This document shows, in pieces, positions 1-8,872 of a stretch of DNA of 62,810 bases; the stretch's first letter is position 1, and the number at the start of each line of letters is the position of its first letter. The stretch comes from Candidatus Dormiibacterota bacterium (GTDB lineage Bacteria; Acidobacteriota; Polarisedimenticolia; Gp22-AA2), in assembly GCA_035635555.1 (NCBI GenBank), contig DASQAT010000044.1:1-62810 (forward strand), given 5' to 3'. The notes below the pieces were generated by a model, which did not search any database, was not told the DNA's origin, and saw only the letters and a list, made by a program, of their open reading frames with translations. The position numbers were made by a program, and so were the translations under genes.

Positions 1-845
1 TCAACAAGCTGCGCGGCACGCTGCAGGTGTGCGCGGTGAAGGCGCCGGGGTTCGGTGACCGGCGCAAGGCGATGCTCGAGGACATCGCCATTCTCACCGG
101 CGGCAAGTGCATCACCGAGGACCTCGGCATCAAGCTGGAGAACGTGAAGATCGAGGACCTCGGGCAGGCCAAGAAGATCACCGCCGACAAGGACAACACG
201 ACCATCGTCGAGGGTAAGGGGAAGCGCTCGGACATCGAAGGCCGCGTGAAGCAGATCCGGACCCAGATCGAGGAGACCACCTCCGACTACGATCGCGAGA
301 AACTGCAGGAGAGGCTCGCGAAGCTGGTCGGCGGCGTCGCCATCATCAAGGTCGGCGCGGCCACCGAGACCGAGATGAAGGAGAAGAAGTCCCGGGTCGA
401 GGATGCCATGCACGCCACCAAGGCGGCCGTCGAGGAGGGGATCGTCCCCGGCGGCGGCATCGCCCTGGTGCGCGCCATCCCGGCGCTCGAGAGGCTCAAG
501 GAGAAGCAGGAAGACGTCCAGACCGGCATCAACATCGTCCGCCGGGCCCTGGAGGAGCCGATCCGGCAGATCGCCATCAACGCCGGCTACGAAGGCTCGA
601 TCGTCGTCCAGCAGGCGAAGGAGAAGGAGAAACCGGTGGTCGGCTTCGACGCGTACACCGGAAAGTGGGTGGACATGTTCGAGGCGGGGATCATCGACCC
701 GACCAAGGTCTGCCGCACGGCCCTGCAGAACGCGGCCAGCATCGCGGGTCTGATGCTGACCACCGAGGCGCTCGTCTCCGAGGTTCCGGAGAAGGAGAAG
801 CCGGCACCACCGGGTCCGCGCATGGGCGGCGGCGACATGTACTGA
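1..845 (+). CDS. groL: GroEL chaperonin, C-terminal part (5' end outside window)
   Basis: This is the C-terminal half of the 60-kDa chaperonin, which folds proteins in the cytoplasm as a double ring with GroES. The reading frame is open from base 3 and enters at the conserved [21 protein letters not shown] segment, about residue 265 of E. coli GroEL. The ATPase aspartate region ([15 protein letters not shown]) and the following GGG loop are intact. The C-terminus ends PRMGGGDMY, a short variant of the usual GGM-repeat tail. An internal GTG at 27 is not the real start. A strong terminator follows 68 bases after the stop, so groL is the last gene of its transcript. The rest of the gene and any groS lie to the left of the window. 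Confidence 0.98.
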   Translation, partial: NKLRGTLQVCAVKAPGFGDRRKAMLEDIAILTGGKCITEDLGIKLENVKIEDLGQAKKITADKDNTTIVEGKGKRSDIEGRVKQIRTQIEETTSDYDREKLQERLAKLVGGVAIIKVGAATETEMKEKKSRVEDAMHATKAAVEEGIVPGGGIALVRAIPALERLKEKQEDVQTGINIVRRALEEPIRQIAINAGYEGSIVVQQAKEKEKPVVGFDAYTGKWVDMFEAGIIDPTKVCRTALQNAASIAGLMLTTEALVSEVPEKEKPAPPGPRMGGGDMY

Positions 846-913
846 TCGCCCCGGCCGCCCCTGGCGGCCGTCCGACCGGTGCCTGTCCGGACCGCGATCG
901 CTCTGAACGACAC

Positions 914-945
914 GAGCCCCTCGCAATTCGAGGGGCTCTTTTTTT
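914..945 (+). terminator. Rho-independent terminator after groL
   Basis: A perfect 10-bp stem (GAGCCCCTCG at 914-923 paired with 929-938), a 5-base loop and a run of seven T at 939-945. It ends the groL transcript. The convergent lolA stop codon lies just beyond it at 947. Confidence 0.95.
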
Positions 946-946
946 G

Positions 947-1711
947 CTAGAAGCTCTGCTCGCCGAGCGAGAAGCCGTTGAAGGACTCCGAGACCACCAC
1001 GTCCTTGGGCAGGTCGAGGTGAAACCGGCTGGCGGCGACTTCGACGTTCGTGCGGATGTCCTGGAAGGCCAGGAGGGTCGAGTCACCGTCGGACTCGACG
1101 TACTGCAGCTGGCGCGGCAGGAAGGTCGTGGTGTCGACCCAGATCTTCATCTCGGCCACACGCTCGGCCAGTTTCTTCTTGCGTGGAACCAGGACAAGAA
1201 GGTACGTGTCCTTCAGATCGCTTTGCGGAGCCAGCCGGAATTCGTAGTACTTCCCCAGCTCGTCGATAGACTGCCCGACCCCCAGGAACCGGAACAGGCG
1301 CTTCCCGACGAATTTCTTGATCGGCACCTCCTCCGCCCTCTTGAGCGCCGGGTAATAGGCGATGTACATGTCCTCCGTGATCACGAACACCTTGCGGTCC
1401 GGGTCGAGGTACTCCCAGCGGACCTGGTTGGGCCGGTTGTAATAGAACTCGCCGCGCGACAACACGGGCCGCGCCAGGAGCTTGAGTTCCTTCTTCTCGG
1501 TGAACGAGGCCACGAGGGTGCCGGTCTCGCGCTGGGCCTTGTCGAAAGCCTGCAGGATGCGCGCGAGCATCGGGTCCCCCGCGACGCCGGACTGCCTCCC
1601 CGTCGCAGCGGTGTCGTCCTTCGGCACCTGGTTCGACGGTGCCCCCGCGACAACTATCGAGACCGTGGCCGCCAGCGCGGCGGCCATGACGGCGGTTCGT
1701 TTTCTGTTCAC
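947..1711 (-). CDS. lolA: LolA-like periplasmic outer-membrane lipoprotein carrier
   Basis: Predicted 254-residue exported protein of the LolA/LolA-like family, which carries lipoproteins across the periplasm to the outer membrane. The N-terminus has a basic NRKR region and a hydrophobic AVMAAALAATVSIVVAGA core typical of a signal peptide. The mature part has the family pattern: an opening helix (LARILQAFDKAQRETGTL), then beta strands around GEFYYNRPNQVRWEY and PDRKVFVITEDMYIAYYP. The open frame continues to an ATG at 1741, but a promoter at 1745-1773 would start RNA near 1738. The GTG at 1711 has a GGAGG at good spacing, so it is taken as the start. The family is diverse in sequence, so the LolA role is likely rather than certain. 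Confidence 0.82.
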   Translation of the reverse strand: MNRKRTAVMAAALAATVSIVVAGAPSNQVPKDDTAATGRQSGVAGDPMLARILQAFDKAQRETGTLVASFTEKKELKLLARPVLSRGEFYYNRPNQVRWEYLDPDRKVFVITEDMYIAYYPALKRAEEVPIKKFVGKRLFRFLGVGQSIDELGKYYEFRLAPQSDLKDTYLLVLVPRKKKLAERVAEMKIWVDTTTFLPRQLQYVESDGDSTLLAFQDIRTNVEVAASRFHLDLPKDVVVSESFNGFSLGEQSF

Positions 1712-1744
1712 GGACGGGAACCTCCAGAGGATCAGGACCAAGTC

Positions 1745-1773
1745 AATTTAACAGACGGGGATCGGGTCGTCAA
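1745..1773 (-). promoter_or_regulatory. Sigma-70-type promoter for lolA
   Basis: On the minus strand TTGACG (1773-1768) and TAAATT (1750-1745) are separated by 17 bases. The predicted start near 1738 lies downstream of the first ATG of the lolA frame, which supports the later GTG start. Confidence 0.55.
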
Positions 1774-1787
1774 GCAAAGCAGGACGG

Positions 1788-1816
1788 TTGACAAACCCGG
1801 GCACTCCCCGGATGAT
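1788..1816 (+). promoter_or_regulatory. Probable sigma-70 promoter for the thioredoxin-like gene
   Basis: A perfect TTGACA (1788-1793), a 17-base spacer and GATGAT (1811-1816, four of six consensus bases). The predicted RNA start is about 10 bases before the ATG at 1834, so the leader is very short. It is divergent from the lolA promoter. Confidence 0.45.
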
Positions 1817-1833
1817 GCTCGCCGGGAGCCTGC

Positions 1834-2328
1834 ATGTCGAGAACGGCACGACGGGTGTTGACGATCGTGTTCCTGCTGGCCGCGGCCGGCGCGACGCCGG
1901 CGCAGGAGGTCCTCCTCGGCCGCGTCGGGCCGGAGGCCATCCTGTCGATCTCGCCGGAGTGGCGGACGAACCGCGAGGCCTACGAACCGGCCGAGGCGGA
2001 CATCCGGGTGATCGCCACGACACCGCTCAAGGCCAGGCTTGACGTGTATTTCGGAGGCTGGTGCTCCGACAGCCGCCGGGAGGTCCCGCGCTTCCTCCGG
2101 ATTCTCGATCGAGCCTCCCCGGCGCGCCTGAAAGTCCGGTACTACGGCATCGACCGGACCAAGAAGGAGCCGGCGCGTCTGGTCAGGAGGGGCGCCATCG
2201 AGCGAGTGCCCACCTTCATCCTGCGCGCCGATGGGCGCGAGGTCGGTCGCATCGTCGAGACGCCGCAGACGACGCTCGAGCACGACCTCGCCCTTCTTGT
2301 CCAGAAGGCCGCGGCGTCGCCCCCGTAG
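1834..2328 (+). CDS. Exported thioredoxin-like protein with a single active-site cysteine
   Basis: 164 residues. An N-terminal signal peptide (RTARRVLTIVFLLAAAGATPAQ) points to the periplasm. The body is a thioredoxin fold: a beta strand, then the active-site position FGGWCSDS, and later the cis-proline loop RVPTFIL followed by a strand reading GREVGRIVE. The usual CxxC is reduced to CxxS, so the second redox cysteine is missing. Such proteins may act as monothiol isomerases or reductases, or may have lost redox function. The gene stands alone between lolA (divergent) and a convergent regulator. Its substrate is unknown. Confidence 0.8.
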   Translation: MSRTARRVLTIVFLLAAAGATPAQEVLLGRVGPEAILSISPEWRTNREAYEPAEADIRVIATTPLKARLDVYFGGWCSDSRREVPRFLRILDRASPARLKVRYYGIDRTKKEPARLVRRGAIERVPTFILRADGREVGRIVETPQTTLEHDLALLVQKAAASPP

Positions 2329-2355
2329 AACCGGAGGCGGCGCGCCCCCGCCGGC

Positions 2356-3459
2356 CTACAGCCGGGACTGCCCCCGGACCAGGATGTCCTGCATGACCCG
2401 GCGCTGGATCTCGTTCCACTCCCCGTCCCGAATGTCCAGGAAGGCCTGCACGACGTCCGGATCGAATTGCGTGCCGGAATACTTGAGGATCTCGGCGCGC
2501 GCCGCCTCGTACGGCAGGGCCTTGCGGTACGGGCGGTCCGATGTCATGGCGTCCAGCGTGTCGACCACGGCGAAGATGCGGGCCCCCAGCGGGATTTCCT
2601 TCCCCTTCAGACCCCGCGGATAGCCCGACCCGTCGTACGTTTCCTGATGGCTGAGAACAATCTCGCGCGCCCCTTCCAGGAACTTGATCCCCTGCAGGAT
2701 GCGATGACCGATCTCCGGATGCCGGCGCATCTCGACCCATTCCTCCGGGGTCAGCTTGCCCGGCTTTCGGAGGATTGCGTCCGGGACGCCGATTTTCCCC
2801 ACGTCGTGCAGCAGCGCGCCGCGGTAGATGTCCGTCAGGTCCGGCTCCCCCACGCCCATCCGGCGCGCCACGGCCACCGTGTACGAGGCCACCCGCAGGG
2901 AATGGCCCAGCGTCTCCGTGTCGCGTGTGTCGAGCGCCGACGCCAGGGCCTCGAGGGTCGTCTGATAGGAGGACTGCAGACGCGACAGGAGATCCTCCAC
3001 CTCCCGCTTCTTGCCGAGCAGCTCGGCCGTGCGGGCCGCGACCTTGATCTCGAGCGTCCTCTGATACTCCCGATTCTCCCGCAGCAGGCGCTGCTTCTCC
3101 AGGGCCCTCTCCACCGTGATCCGAACCTCGGCGAGATTGAAGGGCTTGGTGAGGTAGTCGCAGGCCCCCAGGCGCATCGACTGGATGGCAGTCTCGACGT
3201 CCACGATGCCCGTCAGCATGATGATCTCGGTGTCCGGGCGGATCTTCTTGATCTCCTGGAGCAGGTGGACCCCGTCCATTTCCGGCATGTCGATGTCGCT
3301 CACGACCAGCTCGAATCCGTTCGTCTGGACCTTCCTGAGGCCTTCGAGTCCGTCGCAGGCGGTGTCGCAGCGGTAACCGCTGTCGGACAGCCCTTCGTTC
3401 AGCAGGTCCCGTATCGTCCGGTCGTCATCAACAATCAGGATGTGGGTCGCCTCGGGCAT
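2356..3459 (-). CDS. Response regulator with HD-GYP c-di-GMP phosphodiesterase domain
   Basis: 367 residues. The N-terminal receiver domain (about 1-120) has the acidic pair in LIVDDD, the phospho-acceptor aspartate in VSDIDMPEMDG, a threonine in MLTG and the lysine in LTKPF. A coiled helix (EKQRLLRENREYQRTLEIKV) links it to an HD-GYP domain with HSLRVASY, LLHDVGKIGVP, SHQETYDGSGYP and VVDTLDAMTSDRPYR. These keep the metal-binding HD pair and the GYP signature, so hydrolysis of c-di-GMP is expected. ATG 3459 is chosen because it begins MPEATHILIVDDD; the 40 upstream codons look like non-coding sequence. Its sensor kinase is not adjacent. Confidence 0.93.
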   Translation of the reverse strand: MPEATHILIVDDDRTIRDLLNEGLSDSGYRCDTACDGLEGLRKVQTNGFELVVSDIDMPEMDGVHLLQEIKKIRPDTEIIMLTGIVDVETAIQSMRLGACDYLTKPFNLAEVRITVERALEKQRLLRENREYQRTLEIKVAARTAELLGKKREVEDLLSRLQSSYQTTLEALASALDTRDTETLGHSLRVASYTVAVARRMGVGEPDLTDIYRGALLHDVGKIGVPDAILRKPGKLTPEEWVEMRRHPEIGHRILQGIKFLEGAREIVLSHQETYDGSGYPRGLKGKEIPLGARIFAVVDTLDAMTSDRPYRKALPYEAARAEILKYSGTQFDPDVVQAFLDIRDGEWNEIQRRVMQDILVRGQSRL

Positions 3460-3575
3460 GTGTCCGTTCCGGAGATTTCGACGGCCACACGTCGCCGCCG
3501 CAACGGCAATGTAGGTTACGAAATGGGGAGGCGCAATGGACGCGGCGGCGGCCCGACGCCGCCACCGGGCCGATT

Positions 3576-6284
3576 TCAATCTTTGGATTCGACCTTCGTC
3601 ATGTCCAGCCAGTTCGGCCCAATCTTGAGATCGGCGACCAGAGGGACGCGCAGCTCGTGGACGCCCTCCATCACGTCGCGCACGATGCGGGACACGGCGG
3701 GAACCTCCGTCTCCGGTACCTCCAGGACCAGCTCGTCATGGACTTGAAGCGTCATGCGCGCGCCGCTCCCCGCCTCCTTGAGACGCCGGGCCAGCGCCAC
3801 CATCGCGAGCTTGATGAGATCCGCCGCCGTGCCCTGGATGGTCGTGTTCACGGCGGCGCGGAGCGCCTGCTGGCGGGCGTTCCGATCCGTGCCTTTGATC
3901 TCCGGGAAGTGGCGTACCCGCCCGAGCAGGGTCCTGACGCGCCCCTCCGATTCCACCGCCGCGATCGTGGTGTCGATGTACTCCTTCACGCGGGGCAGAC
4001 GCTGGAAGTAAGCCTCGATGAAGCCCTCCGCCTCCTTGACCGGTATCCCCTGCTCGCGCGCCAGACGCTGGGCGCCCATGCCGTAGATGATTCCGAAGTT
4101 CACGACCTTGGCGCGCCGGCGCATCTCGTCGCTCACCAGATCGGGCATCACGCCGAAGACTTCCGCCGCCGTGCGGCGGTGAATGTCCTCGTTCGTCCGA
4201 AAGGCGTTCACCAGGGCCGGATCGCCGCACAGGTGGGCGAGCACACGCAGCTCGATCTGCGAGTAATCCGCGGACAGGAGCACATGACCGCGATCCGTGA
4301 CGAAGGCCCTGCGGATCTGCCGCCCCTGCTCCGTGCGCACCGGGATGTTCTGAAGATTCGGATCGCTGCTGCTCAGACGGCCGGTGGCGGCGACCGCCTG
4401 GTTGAAGGACGTATGGACGCGGCCCGTGTCCGCGTTGATCAGGCCGGGCAGGCTGTCGACGTAGGTCGACTTGAGCTTCTGCAGGCTCCTGTATTCCAGG
4501 ATCCGGCGCGGCAGCTCGTGCTCCTCCGCCAGCTCCTCGAGGACCTCCACGCCGGTGGAGAACGACCGCGTCCTCTGGGTCCTGCGCCCGGGGGTCAGTT
4601 TCAGACCGTCGAACAGGATCTCCCCCAGCTGGCGGGGCGAGTTGATGTTGAACTCCCTCCCCGCGAGAGCGTGGATCTCGGAGGTCAAGCGGGCCAGCTG
4701 AGTCTCCCACTCGCGCGACAGCGAAGCGAGGAAGCCGGTGTCGACGCGCACGCCGGCGACCTCCATCTCCGCCAGGACGTACGCCAGGGGAAGCTCCAGG
4801 TCGTTGAACAGCGCCAGCAGCCCCTCCTCCCTCATGCCCGTCTCCAGACGGTCGCGGACGGCCAGCACGGCGGCGACGCGCCCGCAGACCAGGGCCGCGG
4901 CCCGCTCCACGCCGATATCGGCGAGCGGGACGCTCCTGGCGCCCGAGCCGAGCACCGCTTCGTAGGAGGGGACCTCGAACCCGGCGACGTCCCGGGCGAC
5001 CGCCTCGAGGTCATGGCTGCGCCGCGAGGCGTCGAGGAGGTAGCTGGCCAGCATGGTGTCGAACTCGACGGTCGGCGGATCCCAGCCCAAACGCCGGAGC
5101 AGGATCAGATCGCTCTTGACGTTGTGGGCCTCGCGCCGCGGACCCCGCCTCTCGAACAGGGGACGCAGGCGGTTCAGGACGGTCGCCTGGTCGAGCGGGG
5201 GGGGATCGCCGAGGTGGCGTTGCGCCACCGGAACGTAGAAGCTCTCACCGCCGACGCCGGCCAGGGCGATTCCCACGATTCCGGCCCGCATCGGCTCGGC
5301 GTGGTCCCTCTCCACATTGAAGGCGAACCGCCCCGACGCCCGCAATCGCTCCACCGCCCGCTCCAGGTCCGGGGTATCCCGGACGACCGTGTGACGCGCC
5401 TCCGGGGTCACCACGGGAGCCGCAAACTCCCGCGCGAGCGCTCCAAACTCGAGGTCCTGGAAGAGCTGTCGCGCCGCCTCCTGGTCGGGCGCGCCGACTC
5501 TCAATCGATCGGGATCGAACGACAGCGGGGCGTCGTAACGCAGAGTGGCCAGGTCGCGGCTCAGGCGGGCGACGTCGGCGTTCGCCAGCAGGCCTTCCCG
5601 ATAAGTCTTCCGGGAGATGGCCGGGGCCGCGAGCAGGACGGATTCGAGATCGCCGTACTGGCGGATCAGATCCCTGGCCCCCTTCTCCCCGATTCCGGGA
5701 ACGCCCGGGATGTTGTCGGATGAATCGCCGCAGAGCGCCAGCACGTCCCGCACCTGATCGGGTCGAACCCCGAACACGCGCTCGACACCCCCGCTGTCGA
5801 GAAACTGTTCGCTCACGGGATTGAAGACCCTGACGCCGTCTCCCACGAGCTGCAGAAGGTCCTTGTCGGTGGCCACGATGACGACCTCGAGGCCGGCCTT
5901 GCGGCCGCGATCGGCGAGCGTCGCGATGAGGTCGTCCGCTTCGAACCCGGAGAGCTCGAGCACGGGGACCCCCAGAACCTCGCACACCTTCTTCACGTAC
6001 GGGATCTGCACGACGAGATCGGCGGGTGTCTCGGGGCGGTTCGCCTTGTAGTCGGCGAACGCCTTGTGCCGGAACGTCGGCTCCGCAAGGTCGAAGGCCA
6101 CCCCGAGGCGTCGCGGCGCGTGCTCGCGCAGGAGTTTGCGCAGCATCGACGTGAAGCCGAAGATGGCGTTGGTCGGGAGACCCTTGCTGGTGCTCAGACC
6201 TCGTATGGCGTAGAACGCCCGGTACAGGTTGTTGCTTCCGTCGACGAGATAGAGGGCGCGCCCGGGATCGGGACGATCCGTCAT
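3576..6284 (-). CDS. polA: DNA polymerase I
   Basis: 902 residues, normal for PolA, which fills gaps and removes RNA primers. The N-terminal 5'-3' nuclease (about 1-290) opens LYLVDGSNNLYRAFYA and has the helix-hairpin-helix GIPGVPGIGEKGA-like motif. The polymerase motifs are intact: A, SADYSQIELRVLAHL (about 670); B, RRRAKVVNFGIIYGMG (about 728), with Phe at the nucleotide-discriminating position; C, VHDELVLEV (about 850). The middle 3'-5' proofreading domain looks damaged: motif I reads FAFNVE instead of F-D-x-E, and the final catalytic Asp region reads LVCGRVAAVL. ATG 6284 has GGAGGAGG upstream. The open frame runs 91 more codons into glyA but that stretch is low-complexity and rejected. 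Confidence 0.97.
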   Translation of the reverse strand: MTDRPDPGRALYLVDGSNNLYRAFYAIRGLSTSKGLPTNAIFGFTSMLRKLLREHAPRRLGVAFDLAEPTFRHKAFADYKANRPETPADLVVQIPYVKKVCEVLGVPVLELSGFEADDLIATLADRGRKAGLEVVIVATDKDLLQLVGDGVRVFNPVSEQFLDSGGVERVFGVRPDQVRDVLALCGDSSDNIPGVPGIGEKGARDLIRQYGDLESVLLAAPAISRKTYREGLLANADVARLSRDLATLRYDAPLSFDPDRLRVGAPDQEAARQLFQDLEFGALAREFAAPVVTPEARHTVVRDTPDLERAVERLRASGRFAFNVERDHAEPMRAGIVGIALAGVGGESFYVPVAQRHLGDPPPLDQATVLNRLRPLFERRGPRREAHNVKSDLILLRRLGWDPPTVEFDTMLASYLLDASRRSHDLEAVARDVAGFEVPSYEAVLGSGARSVPLADIGVERAAALVCGRVAAVLAVRDRLETGMREEGLLALFNDLELPLAYVLAEMEVAGVRVDTGFLASLSREWETQLARLTSEIHALAGREFNINSPRQLGEILFDGLKLTPGRRTQRTRSFSTGVEVLEELAEEHELPRRILEYRSLQKLKSTYVDSLPGLINADTGRVHTSFNQAVAATGRLSSSDPNLQNIPVRTEQGRQIRRAFVTDRGHVLLSADYSQIELRVLAHLCGDPALVNAFRTNEDIHRRTAAEVFGVMPDLVSDEMRRRAKVVNFGIIYGMGAQRLAREQGIPVKEAEGFIEAYFQRLPRVKEYIDTTIAAVESEGRVRTLLGRVRHFPEIKGTDRNARQQALRAAVNTTIQGTAADLIKLAMVALARRLKEAGSGARMTLQVHDELVLEVPETEVPAVSRIVRDVMEGVHELRVPLVADLKIGPNWLDMTKVESKD

Positions 6285-6414
6285 GCCTCGGCCTCCTCCG
6301 CCTCGGGAGGAATCCTCGGCGTCCTCTCCGCCACGCGCCCCCCGCCCACGACTCTCCGCGGGACGCCGGTCCGATCGAGGAGGATCGGGAGCGGCCGGAT
6401 CGCGCGGCGGGACG

Positions 6415-7704
6415 TCAGGACGGGCGCTCCCGACCGGCGCCGCGCTCGGCCGCCGGGCGCGGCAGCCAGCCATAGATGGGGAAGGATCGGCAGAGCCCCG
6501 CGACGCGGCCCCGCAGGGACTCGATGTCGCGCGCGTCCGGTTCCCGTTCGAGCGCATCGAGGATCAGCCGGGCGATCTCGTCCATCTGGGAGGGCCCCAT
6601 CCCCCGCGTGGTCACGGCGGGCGTGCCGATCCGCACACCGCTGCCGATCAGCGGCTTCTCCGGATCGAACGGAATGGTGTTCTTGTTGAGGGCGATGCCC
6701 ACCCTGTCCAGTCTCTGCTCGACCGCGCGTCCCGTCAGTTTCCTCGTCCGCAGATCCAGGAGGAACAGGTGGGTGTCCGTGCCGCCCGAGACGACTCGAA
6801 GACCGCCGGCCGCGAGAAGCGCCGCCAGTCTCACGGCGTTCTCCACGGTCCGCTTCTGATCACGCTTGAACTCCTCGGACATCGCCTCCTTGAACGCCAC
6901 CGCCTTGGCCGCGATCATGTGCACGAGGGGCCCACCCTGTGTCCCCGGGAACACGGCGCTGTCGATCTCTTTCGCGAAGCGCTCGCGGCAGAGGATGACC
7001 GCCCCGCGCGGACCGCGCAGGGTCTTGTGCGTGGTGGTGGTCACGAAATCGGCGTAGGGCACCGGATTCGGATGCACCCCCGCCGCGACCAGACCCGCCA
7101 CGTGGGCGATGTCGGCCATCAGAAGGGCTCCGGTGTCGTCTGCAATGCGGCGGATGCGGGGGTAGTCGATGATCCGCGCGTAGGCGCTCGCCCCCGCGAC
7201 GATCAGGCGGGGCCGGTGTTCCCGGGCCAGACGCTCCATCTGGTCGTAGTCCAGTAGCTCCGTCTCACGGCTGACACCGTAGGGGATGATCTTGAAGTAT
7301 CGCCCGGAGAAATTCAGGGGATGGCCGTGAGTCAGATGTCCGCCGTGCGAGAGATCCATCCCCAGGATGACGTCGCCCGGTTTGAGCATGGCGAGGTACA
7401 CCGCCATGTTCGCCTGCGAACCCGAATGCGGCTGGACGTTGGCGTGCTCCGCGCCGAAAATCGCCCTGGCCCTGTCGATGGCCAGCCGCTCGACCGTGTC
7501 GGAGTGCTCGCATCCACCGTAGTAGCGGCGTCCGGGATACCCCTCCGCATACTTGTTCGTGAACACGGATCCCATCGCTTCCAGCACGGCGCGCGAGGCG
7601 AAGTTTTCGGAGGCGATCAGGACCAGGGTTTCGTCCTGCCGGGCGACCTCGGCGGCGAGAGCCACGGCCACTTCGGGATCGGTCTTCTGCAGGGACTCCA
7701 GCAT
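6415..7704 (-). CDS. glyA: Serine hydroxymethyltransferase
   Basis: 429 residues. PLP enzyme that interconverts serine and glycine and feeds one-carbon units to tetrahydrofolate. Family signatures run in order: [30 protein letters not shown], the [12 protein letters not shown] cofactor region, [12 protein letters not shown], the [12 protein letters not shown] loop, and [11 protein letters not shown] with the PLP-binding lysine. The start ATG has AGGAGGACGTC just upstream. It is followed 130 bases later by polA on the same strand and may share its transcript. Confidence 0.98.
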   Translation of the reverse strand: MLESLQKTDPEVAVALAAEVARQDETLVLIASENFASRAVLEAMGSVFTNKYAEGYPGRRYYGGCEHSDTVERLAIDRARAIFGAEHANVQPHSGSQANMAVYLAMLKPGDVILGMDLSHGGHLTHGHPLNFSGRYFKIIPYGVSRETELLDYDQMERLAREHRPRLIVAGASAYARIIDYPRIRRIADDTGALLMADIAHVAGLVAAGVHPNPVPYADFVTTTTHKTLRGPRGAVILCRERFAKEIDSAVFPGTQGGPLVHMIAAKAVAFKEAMSEEFKRDQKRTVENAVRLAALLAAGGLRVVSGGTDTHLFLLDLRTRKLTGRAVEQRLDRVGIALNKNTIPFDPEKPLIGSGVRIGTPAVTTRGMGPSQMDEIARLILDALEREPDARDIESLRGRVAGLCRSFPIYGWLPRPAAERGAGRERPS

Positions 7705-7933
7705 GACGTCCTCCTTCCTGTCACGTCCTCCGGCGGCGGAGGAAGAAGATCCGGGAGCGTCGGACCGCCGTCGCCGGGGCTATGAGGGGGAGGTCCTGCG
7801 CGGAACGGTTCGCTCGTCAGAGGGGCTGATGATAGGCCACGGCCCCCGAGGAGATCAAGGCGGAGCGCGGTCGCTTCGACATGATATGATCGCGCGCCCG
7901 CGCGGTCGAACGTGCCGACCCGTGCTGCGTGAC

Positions 7934-8752
7934 ATGAGACCGCCGAACGCCCTCCACTACGTCTCGACCGGCAATCCCCGCGGGCCCGTCCTGCTGTTCC
8001 TGCACGGCATCACGGGCTCCAGGCGGTACTGGCAGAAGAAGGTGCGGCCGCTCGAGCAGGATTACAGGCTGGTGCTCCCCGATCTCCTCGGGTTCGGCTT
8101 GTCTCCCAAGCCCTACCTCGAGTACACCCTGCCCGTGTTCCGCGACAGCGTGCGCAGTCTTGTGGAGGAGATCGATCTCGCCGGACACCCGCTGACCATC
8201 GTCGGTCACTCTCTCGGCGGCCTGATCGCCCTGGAGTACGCCGCGCTCCACGGGTCGCACGTGAAGCGCATGATCCTGCTGAGCCTTCCACGCTTCAGCG
8301 AGCCTGCGACGGCGCACGCCCTCTTCTGGCGCGGCTCCCCCCATTACCGGCGCCTTCTCAACGAACACTCTCTGGGGGAAACGATTGCCCAGATGAAACG
8401 CACCGGCCTGGAGCTCACGCTGAGGTATATGCTGCGATTTCCCTGGTCGGTGGTCATCGACAGCCACAAGTTCACCTTCAAGTCGCTCACCTCGACTCTG
8501 GAACATTGTCTCTTGAGCTACCAGGTCGATCGGATCCTGCCCGAGGTCGCTCCCCTGCCCACGCTCCTGATCCATGGCGAGCAGGACTCCGTCGCACCGC
8601 TCGACCATGTGCGTCCCCTACCGGCTCTCTACCCCCACATGCGCCTGCGCACGGTGCGCGGGACAGGACACCATCTGTTCCTCACCCACACACGCCTCTG
8701 CCTGGACATGTTCCGGGAGTTCCTGGAAGAGGATGGGCGTGCGCCTGCATGA
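7934..8752 (+). CDS. Alpha/beta hydrolase
   Basis: 272 residues of the alpha/beta-hydrolase fold. The oxyanion segment is LLFLHGITGSRRYW, the nucleophile elbow is VGHSLGGLIALEYAA, the acid lies in the LLIHGEQDSVAP strand, and the catalytic His is in VRGTGHHLF. No lid or transmembrane segment is evident. ATG 7934 (MRPPNALHYVSTG) is chosen because homology-like sequence begins there; the frame is open further upstream. A GTG at 7922 is an alternative. Substrate is unknown. It is followed by an AT-rich promoter region belonging to the heat-shock cluster. Confidence 0.85.
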   Translation: MRPPNALHYVSTGNPRGPVLLFLHGITGSRRYWQKKVRPLEQDYRLVLPDLLGFGLSPKPYLEYTLPVFRDSVRSLVEEIDLAGHPLTIVGHSLGGLIALEYAALHGSHVKRMILLSLPRFSEPATAHALFWRGSPHYRRLLNEHSLGETIAQMKRTGLELTLRYMLRFPWSVVIDSHKFTFKSLTSTLEHCLLSYQVDRILPEVAPLPTLLIHGEQDSVAPLDHVRPLPALYPHMRLRTVRGTGHHLFLTHTRLCLDMFREFLEEDGRAPA

Positions 8753-8800
8753 ATACTTTCTAAGTTATTGATAATAAAATAGATATTGTATATCAAATTA

Positions 8801-8821
8801 TTTGACAATGATACACTCAAT
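8801..8821. promoter_or_regulatory. HAIR-like palindrome (possible HspR operator)
   Basis: The HspR operator HAIR is CTTGAGT-N7-ACTCAAG. Here TTTGACA-N7-ACTCAAT keeps the TTGA-N11-TCAA core with exact spacing; the right half matches 6 of 7 bases and the left only 4 of 7. It overlaps the -35 box, where a repressor would block RNA polymerase. No hspR gene is in the window. Confidence 0.4.
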
Positions 8822-8830
8822 GTTTATACT
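8802..8830 (+). promoter_or_regulatory. Near-consensus promoter of the heat-shock cluster
   Basis: A perfect TTGACA (8802-8807), a 17-base spacer and TATACT (8825-8830). It lies in a strikingly AT-rich stretch (about 8755-8850) within GC-rich DNA. It points at the clpB remnant, hsp20, htpX and grpE. Confidence 0.75.
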
Positions 8831-8872
8831 GAGCATCCCATTAATCATGACTGAAGGAGATTGCAGCAGAGC

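Noticed and set aside
665-1861. Long plus-strand open frame over groL end and lolA
   Set aside because: Antisense to lolA and out of frame with groL; crosses the terminator; typical GC-rich shadow.
6285-6557. A 91-codon N-terminal extension of polA running into glyA
   Set aside because: Low-complexity Arg/Pro/Gly sequence, overlaps the end of glyA, and the ATG at 6284 has a strong ribosome site and the true PolA start sequence.
8765-8796. Inverted repeat TTGATA...TATCAA upstream of the heat-shock promoter
   Set aside because: Only six bases per arm in AT-rich DNA with a long spacer, expected by chance. Not called as an operator.
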